This document shows, piece after piece, positions 1-6,593 of a stretch of DNA of 7,411 nucleotides. The translations under genes and the position numbers were made by a program. The notes below the pieces were generated by a model that was given only the letters and a program-made list of their open reading frames with translations, was not told where the DNA came from and searched no databases. This DNA is from Planctomycetota bacterium (GTDB taxonomy: Bacteria; Planctomycetota; B129-G9). The first letter of the stretch is position 1, and every line of letters starts with the position of its first letter. Where the stretch lies: contig JAUXGI010000047.1 in NCBI GenBank assembly GCA_030622295.1, positions 1 to 7,411 of the forward strand. The letters are read 5' to 3'.

Positions 1-33
1 ATAAATCGGGGCCTCCTCCTCAGCGTCTGACCC

Positions 34-60
34 CCTTTCCTCTGTGTCGCGGAAAGGTTT
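34..60 (+). terminator. weak stem-loop, possible terminator of an upstream gene
   Basis: CCTTTCC (34-40) is the exact reverse complement of GGAAAGG (51-57). This gives a 7-bp stem with a 10-nt loop, followed directly by TTT. It could end transcription of a plus-strand gene left of the window. The T run is only three bases and no gene end is visible, so this is a tentative call. Apart from this hairpin and the promoter below, I see nothing else in positions 1-137. Confidence 0.25.
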
Positions 61-99
61 ACCCACATTTCTGAAGTACACCCGCCGCATCTTCCCGTC

Positions 100-128
100 T
101 TGACAGCGTTCGAGAGGTGTGCTAGAAA
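100..128 (+). promoter_or_regulatory. sigma70-type promoter with extended -10
   Basis: A perfect -35 box TTGACA (100-105) is followed by a 17-bp spacer and TAGAAA (123-128), which matches 4 of 6 bases of the TATAAT consensus. TGC at 120-122 forms the TGn element of an extended -10. This predicts transcription starting at about G134 or G135, only a few bases before the ATG at 138, so the operon mRNA would have almost no leader. Spacing and -35 are excellent; the weak base is the A in place of the conserved final T of the -10. Confidence 0.5.
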
Positions 129-137
129 ATCGTGGTA

Positions 138-389
138 ATGGCAAAGCAATTCACACCGGACATGCTGATATTTGACGCGCTGGAACTGCATGAAGGCGCC
201 GCAGGGGTCTTCGAGTCGTTCGGCTTGCCGTGCCGGCGCTGCGCAGTCGCCGAGGTCGAAACCGTCGAGGAAGGCGCGCGCTCCAAGGGTATTGACCCGA
301 AGGAAATCCTTTCAAGACTCAACGCATTATACGAGAAGAGGAAAGTCTCTTCGCCCGGCAAAGAGCATCTCCCCGAAGACAAGAATTGA
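138..389 (+). CDS. DUF1858 small protein with CxxC redox-disulfide motif
   Basis: This small soluble protein (about 83 aa) is recognised as DUF1858, the domain also found as a hybrid-cluster-protein-associated putative redox disulfide. From the ATG, the domain covers about residues 4-65: an opening FTPDM helix cap, then GLPCRRC with the two cysteines at about 32 and 35, then [14 protein letters not shown] and a final helix. A charged, probably disordered tail of about 18 residues ends it. The precise role of the family is not established; a thiol/disulfide or metal-binding function is inferred from the CxxC. An in-frame GTG at 132 is an alternative start, loosely served by GAGAGG at 112-117. 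ATG 138 is preferred because the promoter predicts transcription starting after 132 and because MAK-FTPDM resembles usual family N termini. It is the first gene of the operon and its TGA overlaps the putative recG TTG start. Confidence 0.8.
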   Translation: MAKQFTPDMLIFDALELHEGAAGVFESFGLPCRRCAVAEVETVEEGARSKGIDPKEILSRLNALYEKRKVSSPGKEHLPEDKN

Positions 390-2644
390 CCGATGATACA
401 GACATAAAGGATGGGCCTGAGGGGCGGTTTTCAACACCGGCCCGGTCCGCTTCGGAGGCCCGCCCCAGGCGGGAAGAAACCGGGCGAAGCCCGGCCGCAC
501 CGCGCCTGCCCGCCGCGAAGCGCCGCGAGTCCGACCCTCTCATGAAGGCGGCGCAGTACGTACGCGGCGTTGGGCCGAGAAACGCGGTCCTGCTGCGCAA
601 ACTCAAAATCGAGACGGTAGGCGACCTCCTGTATCACCTGCCCCGGAAGTACCTCGATTGCTCGAAGATCGTTCCCATGAACCGTGCCCGCCGGAGTCAG
701 TTCTGTACCGTTCGGGGAAACGTTATCGACGCGGAGTCGCGTCGCACCTTCAGCGGCAAGACGATAACGAAGTTCGTCCTGACCGACGGCACCGGAGCAA
801 TTGCGGCGGTGTGGTTCAATGCGCCCTACATGGCCCGGGCCATGAAGGAAGGCGACGTCGTCATCATGTCGGGAGTCGTGCAGTTCTACGACATGGCGCA
901 AATGGTCGCTCCGGACTTCGAGGTGCTCGGCACGGACGAGGCCAAAGTGATGGGTGACATGACGCCCGGCACTCCCATACTCCCCGTGTATCCTTCCACC
1001 GAGGGGCTTACCCAGTGGCGACTGCGCAAGATGGTAAGCAACGCCCTCGGGTCGGCACTGGAGGAGGTCCGCGATTTCCTGCCGCCGGAGATGCTCCGCG
1101 AGCGGAAACTGCCCTCGCTCGCGGATGCCCTGCTAAAGGTGCATTTCCCCAAAAAAATGAAAGAGGCGGAAACCGCGCGAAGACGCCTGGTATACGATGA
1201 ACTGTTCCTTATGGAACTTGTCATGGCGCTGAGGCACAAGGCGCTGAAGAAGGAAGACAAGACCAACCGCGTCGCAGTGACGCCCGAGATAGACGCGCAT
1301 ATTCGCCGGCTTTTCCCCTTCGAACTGACCTCCGCCCAGGAAAAGGTGATAAGGGAAATCAGCCGCGACATAGAATCGCCCAAGCCCATGAACCGGCTGC
1401 TCCAGGGGGATGTGGGCTCGGGCAAGACGGTGGTGGCGCTCCATGCCATGCTGTGCTACGTCGCCAACAGGTGTCAGGCCGCGCTCATGGCCCCCACCGA
1501 GATACTCGCCCAGCAACATTGCCTGACCGTGCGGCGGTTCCTGGCCGGCAGCCGCGTACGAATACTGCCGCTGATTGGCGGCATGTCCAAAAAAGAACGG
1601 CGCGAGAAACTCGCCGTCATATCCGCCGGCCAGCCCGATATCGTAATCGGCACGCATGCGCTCGTCCAGGAAGATGTGAACTTCGCAAAACTGGGCATCA
1701 TTGTTGTCGACGAGCAGCACAAATTCGGCGTCCTGCAGCGCGGCTCGCTCATCAAGAAGGGAGTGAATCCCGACGTGCTTATAATGACCGCCACTCCCAT
1801 CCCCCGGACGCTGGCGATGACGGTCTTTGGAGACCTTGACGTCTCCATAATCGACAAGATGCCCCCCGGCCGAAAGCGCATAAAAACCTGGTGGGTGCCC
1901 CGGAGGAAAATGCCCGGCGCATACGATTTCATCCGTGATAAAATCAGAAAGGGCCGCCAGGCCTATTTCGTCTATCCGCTCGTGGAGGAGTCGAAGAACG
2001 AGCAGACCAGACGCCTGAGGGCGGCCACCGAGATGGCGAAGTTGCTGGCAGGGGAGGTGTTTCCGGAATTCAAGGTCGCCCTCCTGCACGGGCGCATGTC
2101 GAGCGAGGAAAAGGACTCGGTGATGCACGCCTTCCGGGACGGGAAGATACAGGTGCTCGTTTCCACCATTGTCATCGAGGTTGGGATAGACGTGCCGAAT
2201 GCGACGATGATGGTGATAGAAAACGCGGAGCGGTTCGGTCTGTCGCAGTTGCACCAGTTGCGCGGACGCATAGGCCGGGGGGCCGAGGAGTCGTATTGCA
2301 TCCTTTTCGGCAACCCTCGCATGCCCGAAGGCAAGGAGAGGCTGAAGATAATCTCGCGCACGTCGGACGGCTTCAAGATAGCGGAGGAGGATTTGCGGCT
2401 GCGCGGCCCGGGCGAGTTCTTCGGCACGCGCCAGCACGGCCTGCCCGAACTGAAGGTGGCCAACCTTATTGAAGATTATGACATCCTGCGCATGGCCAGG
2501 AAGGATGCTTTCTCTATCGCCCGGCAGCGCGCCGTCAGCGCAGGCGGGCAAAGCGTGCGCGTCGAAGCGACGCATTACAACATGATGCTGGACGCCGTGC
2601 GAGACCGCTTTGCGGACATGGTGGAACTAATCGGTGTGGGGTAA
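386..2644 (+). CDS. recG: ATP-dependent DNA helicase RecG
   Basis: RecG is a superfamily 2 double-strand DNA translocase that remodels stalled replication forks, R-loops and Holliday junctions. Every diagnostic part is visible. The wedge/OB domain begins at GVGP (61-64) and contains [13 protein letters not shown]. The Walker A motif is GDVGSGKT (341-348, Lys347), motif Ia is [10 protein letters not shown], the DEAH-type box is DEQH (442-445), motif III is TATPIPRT, and motif V/VI runs from [13 protein letters not shown] through QLRGRIGRG (about 589-632). The RecG-specific C-terminal TRG region follows ([20 protein letters not shown], 661-680). At 752 aa it is longer than the roughly 690 aa of E. 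coli RecG because of about 52 Arg/Pro/Ala-rich N-terminal residues. The TTG start at 386 overlaps the upstream stop (TTGA) but has no clear Shine-Dalgarno. An ATG at 542 (Met53), eight residues before GVGP, is a serious alternative. The stop overlaps the next ATG (TAATG), implying translational coupling. Identity is certain; the start is not. Confidence 0.97.
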   Translation: MTDDTDIKDGPEGRFSTPARSASEARPRREETGRSPAAPRLPAAKRRESDPLMKAAQYVRGVGPRNAVLLRKLKIETVGDLLYHLPRKYLDCSKIVPMNRARRSQFCTVRGNVIDAESRRTFSGKTITKFVLTDGTGAIAAVWFNAPYMARAMKEGDVVIMSGVVQFYDMAQMVAPDFEVLGTDEAKVMGDMTPGTPILPVYPSTEGLTQWRLRKMVSNALGSALEEVRDFLPPEMLRERKLPSLADALLKVHFPKKMKEAETARRRLVYDELFLMELVMALRHKALKKEDKTNRVAVTPEIDAHIRRLFPFELTSAQEKVIREISRDIESPKPMNRLLQGDVGSGKTVVALHAMLCYVANRCQAALMAPTEILAQQHCLTVRRFLAGSRVRILPLIGGMSKKERREKLAVISAGQPDIVIGTHALVQEDVNFAKLGIIVVDEQHKFGVLQRGSLIKKGVNPDVLIMTATPIPRTLAMTVFGDLDVSIIDKMPPGRKRIKTWWVPRRKMPGAYDFIRDKIRKGRQAYFVYPLVEESKNEQTRRLRAATEMAKLLAGEVFPEFKVALLHGRMSSEEKDSVMHAFRDGKIQVLVSTIVIEVGIDVPNATMMVIENAERFGLSQLHQLRGRIGRGAEESYCILFGNPRMPEGKERLKIISRTSDGFKIAEEDLRLRGPGEFFGTRQHGLPELKVANLIEDYDILRMARKDAFSIARQRAVSAGGQSVRVEATHYNMMLDAVRDRFADMVELIGVG
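436..494. repeat. cluster of three inverted repeats in the recG 5' region
   Basis: Three short palindromes lie within 59 nt. ACCGG-C-CCGGT is at 436-446. CCCGCC-CCA-GGCGGG (459-473) is a 6-bp stem with a 3-nt loop. CCGGGC-GAA-GCCCGG (480-494) is a 6-bp stem with a GAA loop, and its core GCGAAGC matches a DNA mini-hairpin known for unusual stability. They fall in the stretch between the TTG (386) and ATG (542) candidate starts of recG. They may be an RNA control element, a dispersed repeat, or simply GC-rich coding sequence. Confidence 0.5.
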
Positions 2645-3876
2645 TGCCGTTGACAATACAACTCGTCGAAATGGGTGTGCTGCTGGCCCTGTCGGCCTTC
2701 TTCAGCGGGTCCGAGACGGCCCTCTTCTCGCTTACTCGCAAGCAGGTCCGCAAATACCGTGACGGCAACTCCCTCATAGAGAATATCATTTACGAGATCG
2801 TCAACAGGCCGCGCAGGCTGCTGGTGACCGTGCTGTTTTGCAACATGGTAGTGAACATCATGTTTTGCAGCATTGCGTTTGTCCTTGCGAGGGGGCTGGA
2901 GCGGCATTACGGCGACTCGTCATATATCGTGGTGGTAAACCTTCTGGCCTTGTTCGCGCTTATAGTCTTTGGCGAGGTCGCGCCCAAAACAGTCGCCGTC
3001 AGGCTGCCTGCCGCGTTTGCGAAGGTCAGCGCGCTGCCGCTCTTCCTGTTGCAGAAGGCGGTCAGCCCGGCCTCAAGGGTGTTGCGCCTTGTTACGCGCA
3101 AGCGCTCGAGACTCCGAACCGATCCCTTTGCCCTCAGCCCCCAGGAACTCAAGCAAATCATCGCCTCCGCCGTGCGCGGGGGAGTCGTCGGCAGGCGTCT
3201 CAGCAGGCTTGTCGGCGAAATCGTCGACTTCCGGGATATACGCGTCAGGGAGGTCATGGTGCCGCGCGTGGACGTTGTCGCCTTCAAAAAGACCGACGGC
3301 ATGGATGACCTCATCTCACTCATCGGACAGAAGAAGGTCAAGAACATCCCCGTGTTCGGCAGGTATAAGGACGACGTCGTGGGGTTAATCAGCGCCAAGG
3401 ACGTCTTTTCCACCGCCGCCGACAAGCCCGCGGAACTCATCCGGCCCGTACTCATCGTACCCGAGAACAAGAGCATCGAAAGTCTGCTGATAGAGTTCCA
3501 GCGAGAGCGCCGCAAGTTTGCGGTTGTCGTCAACGAACACGGCGCCATGGAAGGGATAGTGACAATCGAGGACATACTGGAGGAGATAGTGGGCGAGATC
3601 GAAGACGAATTCGACCGCAGGCACCGGCGTATCCGGCCCGAGGGGAAGTACCGCACCGAGGTTCCCGGCGACCTGTCGCTGAGGGATTTCAACGAGCGGT
3701 TCGGCACATCACTGGAAGCGGAAGACGTGGACACAATAGGGGGCTATATCGCCTTTCAACTCGGGGAAGTGCCCAGGGTGGGCGACAAGGTCGATTGCGG
3801 CTCCCTCAGGCTGTTTGTCAAGGGCGCGGGCAGGCATCGTGTGACCAGGGTATCGGTCGATAGGCGACCGGGTTAG
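2644..3876 (+). CDS. CNNM/CorC-family transporter with CBS pair and CorC_HlyC domain
   Basis: This inner-membrane protein is of the CNNM (DUF21) family, often labelled hemolysin C or CorC and linked to Mg2+/Co2+ efflux or transport. The 410 residues have the full canonical order. The DUF21 membrane domain (about 1-150) has hydrophobic segments near 5-25, 58-80, 93-110 and 122-140. A CBS pair covers about 201-258 and 264-322, starting at VREVMVPR and closing with TIEDILEEIVGEI. The CorC_HlyC domain covers about 335-408. Family signature residues are present: SGSETA (Ser21), Asn67 in LFCNMVVNI, and GEVAPK (Glu111). Comparison with published CorC structures from memory suggests these three line the Mg2+ site. 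The ATG overlaps the recG stop by one base, with GTGTGGGG just upstream as a plausible ribosome binding site. Transported ion and direction are inferred from the family only; a hemolysin role is unlikely. Confidence 0.93.
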   Translation: MPLTIQLVEMGVLLALSAFFSGSETALFSLTRKQVRKYRDGNSLIENIIYEIVNRPRRLLVTVLFCNMVVNIMFCSIAFVLARGLERHYGDSSYIVVVNLLALFALIVFGEVAPKTVAVRLPAAFAKVSALPLFLLQKAVSPASRVLRLVTRKRSRLRTDPFALSPQELKQIIASAVRGGVVGRRLSRLVGEIVDFRDIRVREVMVPRVDVVAFKKTDGMDDLISLIGQKKVKNIPVFGRYKDDVVGLISAKDVFSTAADKPAELIRPVLIVPENKSIESLLIEFQRERRKFAVVVNEHGAMEGIVTIEDILEEIVGEIEDEFDRRHRRIRPEGKYRTEVPGDLSLRDFNERFGTSLEAEDVDTIGGYIAFQLGEVPRVGDKVDCGSLRLFVKGAGRHRVTRVSVDRRPG

Positions 3877-3879
3877 GAG
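3875..3879 (+). promoter_or_regulatory. Shine-Dalgarno fixing a TTG start
   Basis: AGGAG lies 5 nt before the TTG at 3885 and overlaps the stop codon of the preceding gene (TAG, 3874-3876). This spacing, plus a hydrophobic N terminus that begins right after the TTG, supports the rare TTG start for the second CNNM gene. Confidence 0.65.
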
Positions 3880-3884
3880 CAGGC

Positions 3885-4877
3885 TTGGCATTTGTAGTGA
3901 TACTTCTTGTGATTCTGGTGGGCATCGTGATGTCCGCTTTCTTCTCCGGTTACGAGACGGCGGTCTACTGCCTCAACCGGGCTCGGCTGCGGCTGAAGCT
4001 GGAAGAGGGCAACGTAGCCGCCAGGGGTGTCGACGCACTGCTGAGAAACATGCAACACCTCGTCGGCGCCGTACTGGTGGGGACGAATTCCTCAACCTAC
4101 CTTGCCTCGGCCGGGATGACCGCCCTGCTCGTGACACTGAAAGTTCCGGATACCCGCGCCGAGTTGCTGGTGACCCTTATCCTTGCGCCGGTCATGTTCG
4201 TCTTCGCGGAAATGCTGCCCAAGAACTACAGCAGAAAACACGCCGACACTTTCACATACCGCTATTACCGGCTTATACTTTTTTTCTACTGGCTGTTCTA
4301 TGTCCCCACGCTCATCGTCACAGGCATCGGCAGGCTTCTGTCCGCGCTAATCGGCAGCCGACAGACAGGCGACAAATTCACCCTGGACAAGTCCGACCTC
4401 CTCTACTATATCGCGGAAGGTCTCGAAAGCGGGCAGTTGTCTCCGTTTCAGAACCTGGCCGCGCGGAACGTCTTCGCCCTGACCGACAAGACACTCAGGG
4501 AAATCATGGTTCCCATCGACAGGGTATCCTGTGTGCCGGACACCGCCGGCGTCGGGCAGGTAAAGCCGATAGTGGCCGAGAAGCGCCTCTCCCGCCTGCC
4601 CATCTACCACGAGAGCCCCCGCGAAATCATCGGCAAACTGCACGTGCTCGACCTTCCATTCCGGGGTAGTGACGACCATCCCGTTGTGAAATACATGCGA
4701 CCTGTAATGAGGCTGCCGCAAGACACCCCGATAGACCTGGCCCTGACCAAACTGCAAGCCGCACGCGCGCAGATGGCCGTGGTCACATCCGGCGAGCCGA
4801 AGGATGCCCCCGTCATAGGAATCATCACGCTCAAGGACATCGTGGAAGAGATCGTCGGCGAACTCCGCGCCTGGTAG
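3885..4877 (+). CDS. CNNM/CBS-domain membrane protein lacking the CorC_HlyC tail
   Basis: This is a second CNNM (DUF21) protein, 330 aa, directly after its paralogue. Hydrophobic segments lie near 2-20, 56-82, 92-110 and 127-155. FFSGYETA (19-26) mirrors FFSGSETA in the neighbour; Asn68 and Glu109 occupy the positions of the family's probable cation-site residues. The usual GEVAPK is changed to AEMLPK (108-113). The CBS pair covers about 205-265 and 270-328, opening with LREIMVPIDRV and closing with TLKDIVEEIVGEL. The protein stops three residues later, so the C-terminal CorC_HlyC domain found in the upstream gene is absent. The reading frame is intact and ends at a stop followed by a terminator-like hairpin, so this looks like a genuine short form, not a broken gene. 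A partner or regulatory subunit role beside the upstream paralogue is inference. It could equally be an independent cation transporter. Confidence 0.9.
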   Translation: MAFVVILLVILVGIVMSAFFSGYETAVYCLNRARLRLKLEEGNVAARGVDALLRNMQHLVGAVLVGTNSSTYLASAGMTALLVTLKVPDTRAELLVTLILAPVMFVFAEMLPKNYSRKHADTFTYRYYRLILFFYWLFYVPTLIVTGIGRLLSALIGSRQTGDKFTLDKSDLLYYIAEGLESGQLSPFQNLAARNVFALTDKTLREIMVPIDRVSCVPDTAGVGQVKPIVAEKRLSRLPIYHESPREIIGKLHVLDLPFRGSDDHPVVKYMRPVMRLPQDTPIDLALTKLQAARAQMAVVTSGEPKDAPVIGIITLKDIVEEIVGELRAW

Positions 4878-4890
4878 CGCGGGGTTCTTT
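4860..4890 (+). terminator. stem-loop terminator of the recG-CNNM operon
   Basis: Bases 4860-4870 pair with 4877-4887 in an 11-bp stem with one G-T wobble and a 6-nt loop (CTGGTA), followed by TTT and a pyrimidine-rich stretch. The stem spans the stop codon (4875-4877) of the last operon gene. A competing stem AGCGCG (4876-4881) with CGCGCT (4896-4901) could also form. The T run is short, so termination strength is uncertain. Confidence 0.5.
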
Positions 4891-4909
4891 CCTCTCGCGC
4901 TTCATCCGA

Positions 4910-5015
4910 AAAATTAGGGTCAGGTACTATTTTTTATTTTTCGTTACTCCTTGCGTAGCAATGATATAAATTGGGGACAGGTCTGCCTAAATAAATAGTA
5001 CCTGACCCTAATTTT
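4910..5015. repeat. AT-rich inverted-repeat element (REP/MITE-like), possible bidirectional terminator
   Basis: Arms 4910-4932 and 4993-5015 are perfect 23-nt reverse complements with the core TTAGGGTCAGGTACTATTT; the 60-nt interval 4933-4992 separates them. Inside it, AAATTGGGGACAGGT (4968-4982) matches the left arm segment 4911-4925 at 13 of 15 positions in direct orientation, so the element is a mosaic of three related units. It sits between convergent genes and is clearly AT-richer than both. Each arm starts with an A run and ends in TTTT, so the folded RNA could terminate transcription in both directions, although the large loop makes this less efficient. It has no ORF. It resembles dispersed repeats moved by REP-associated tyrosine transposases in other genomes; no transposase is present here. 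Confidence 0.75.
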
Positions 5016-5023
5016 CCTAATTT

Positions 5024-6556
5024 TCAGGTTAGGAGGGAGAGGACGTTTTGGGAGATGAGGTTGGCTGAGGCGAGGACCGATACGCCCGCTTTTACGGCGA
5101 TGTCTCTTCGCGCAAAGTTGGCCGACTCCCTCGCGTAATCGAGGTCGCGCACGTCGGATTCGGATGCGGAGAGGTTCTGGAACGCGATGTCGAGCGAGTT
5201 CATGTTCGATTCGATTATGCGCGTCTGGAACGCCCCCAGGAACGAACGGTATTCGGATATGTCTTTGACGGCCTCATCCACAATGCGCAGGCCGTTGCCG
5301 GGGTCGTTCGCAAGGTCGTTTCCCCCGCCGCTCAATATGGATGAAAGGTATCCGCCGATTGTCACCGCCTCGCTGGGGGTGCCTGAGCCGGTGCCGCCGA
5401 GGGTGCGCGCGGCCATGCCCAGGTAAGTGCTTTTCACATTGTCCAGGCCGATTGTCACCGAGTCGCGCTCCGCGGTGCCGATGTGCAACTGGAAGGTGAA
5501 GCCGGAATCCAGGACGGTAAACGCCAGCGGGCTGTCACCGGGGCCGGTGTCGTCGGCCAGGGTTATGCGGGCGCTTAACTGGTCGTTCTTCACGGCGATT
5601 TCATTGCCGCGCGTGCTCAGATTCATTCCCGTAATTCGCGCCTGCAGGTCTGCGCCGAGGTCCCTGACGGTATCGCCGGCGTCGATTTGTTCGGGCGTGC
5701 CGCCTGCGCCGGCTGCCGCGTAGATGCCGCCTCCCTGGATGACGTTGAGCAGTACTTCCTCATTCGAACCATAGTCGTCCGATTGCAGCAGGAGCGCGTC
5801 GCCGGCGGCGGGGGAACCGAGAGCGCCGCTGGCAAGGACGGCATGCGCGCCCGTGAAGCCGCGCACGGCGTTGATTGCCGTCATCAGGTCCTGCGTGGTG
5901 CCGCCGTCGTCTATTGCCACATCCTGCGTGCCGAGGCCGCCGGTGATTCGAATTATATGGTCGCCGGCGGCGGTGCCGGTCGCCGTGTCAAATTGTGTGA
6001 TGACGGCTGCCCTTTCCGCGGCCGATGTGATTTCAATTTCAAACGTCTTCTCGTCTGCACCGTGCAGTGCGACGCTGCGGACGGAGATTTCGCTGATTTC
6101 GGCGGATACGTCCTTCGAGCGTATCGCGGAACTGCCGTTCAGCAGATTGTTCTTGCCAAAGCGCGTGGAGGACGAGATTCTGTCGATAGACAGTATGGCG
6201 TCGTCCACTGCGTCCTGTTCAGCGCGCACTTGCTCGCCTGAGGCCCCGCCGCTGCTGAGTGCAAAGACCAGTGATTCCCGCACCCTGGCGAGCAAATCAT
6301 GGATTTCACCGAGGGCTGCATCGGCGGTGGTTACAAGGTGAGAAGCGTACTCGCTGTTCTCTCGCGCCTGCTGGAGGCTGCCTATCTGGGCGCGCAGTTT
6401 CTCGGAGATGACAAGCCCGGAAGGGTTGTCGGAGTCTTCTGCTATGGCATCGCCGGAGGACAGTTTTCTCAGCGAAGATTGCTGAAGCCGGTCGGAGATA
6501 TCGAGATGCCGAAGCGCGGTAACGGCAGAGACATTGGTGTGAAGCCGCAGGCCCAT
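5024..6556 (-). CDS. fliC: flagellin (flagellar filament protein)
   Basis: Flagellin is exported through the flagellar type III system and polymerises into the filament. Both conserved ends are clear. The N-terminal D0/D1 helices (about 1-140) include MGLRLHTNVSAVTALRHL, KLSSG, GLVISEKLRAQI and RFGKNNLLNG. The C-terminal D1/D0 helices (about 420-510) include NLSASESDVRDLDYARE and end SQNVLSLLT. Between them, about 160-410, is an Asp/Gly-rich surface region with a probable flagellin IN (hook) motif at about 200-275 ending LLLQSDDYGSNEE, and a second beta-rich unit around 296-380. There is no cysteine and no signal peptide, as expected. At 510 aa it is of ordinary size for a flagellin with an inserted D2/D3. 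GGAGGAC (6567-6561) lies 4 nt before the ATG, fixing the start. The usual Arg-Ile-Asn after LSSG is replaced by AIA. It is monocistronic, converges on the CNNM operon, and no other flagellar gene is nearby. Confidence 0.95.
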   Translation of the reverse strand: MGLRLHTNVSAVTALRHLDISDRLQQSSLRKLSSGDAIAEDSDNPSGLVISEKLRAQIGSLQQARENSEYASHLVTTADAALGEIHDLLARVRESLVFALSSGGASGEQVRAEQDAVDDAILSIDRISSSTRFGKNNLLNGSSAIRSKDVSAEISEISVRSVALHGADEKTFEIEITSAAERAAVITQFDTATGTAAGDHIIRITGGLGTQDVAIDDGGTTQDLMTAINAVRGFTGAHAVLASGALGSPAAGDALLLQSDDYGSNEEVLLNVIQGGGIYAAAGAGGTPEQIDAGDTVRDLGADLQARITGMNLSTRGNEIAVKNDQLSARITLADDTGPGDSPLAFTVLDSGFTFQLHIGTAERDSVTIGLDNVKSTYLGMAARTLGGTGSGTPSEAVTIGGYLSSILSGGGNDLANDPGNGLRIVDEAVKDISEYRSFLGAFQTRIIESNMNSLDIAFQNLSASESDVRDLDYARESANFARRDIAVKAGVSVLASANLISQNVLSLLT

Positions 6557-6560
6557 GTAC

Positions 6561-6567
6561 GTCCTCC
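6561..6567 (-). promoter_or_regulatory. strong Shine-Dalgarno of flagellin
   Basis: On the minus strand GGAGGAC is followed by GTAC and then the ATG at 6556. This is the strongest ribosome binding site in the window, consistent with a very highly made filament protein. Confidence 0.8.
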
Positions 6568-6593
6568 ATGATAGGCTATTTACGGATTCCGTT

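Noticed and set aside
886..1449. 187-codon minus-strand open frame within recG
   Set aside because: The Ser/Arg-rich translation is typical of an antisense shadow of GC-rich coding DNA, and recG motifs cover the region.
1133..2575. 480-codon open frame antisense to recG
   Set aside because: It lies wholly opposite the certain RecG helicase domains. Its His/Gly/Leu-rich translation resembles no known protein, as expected for a shadow frame in GC-rich DNA.
2907..3734. 275-codon minus-strand Ser/Thr-rich frame within the first CNNM gene
   Set aside because: It is antisense to conserved CBS domains, has no start signal and matches no family.
2644..4877. Hemolysin toxin function for the two CNNM proteins
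   Set aside because: The hemolysin C label in this family is historical. The domains are DUF21 plus CBS, which fit cation transport, and no toxin feature is visible.
5687..6241. 184-codon plus-strand open frame opposite flagellin
   Set aside because: It overlaps the well-supported flagellin gene completely and has no ribosome binding site or recognisable domain. The composition fits a mirror of the Asp/Gly/Ala-rich flagellin middle domain.
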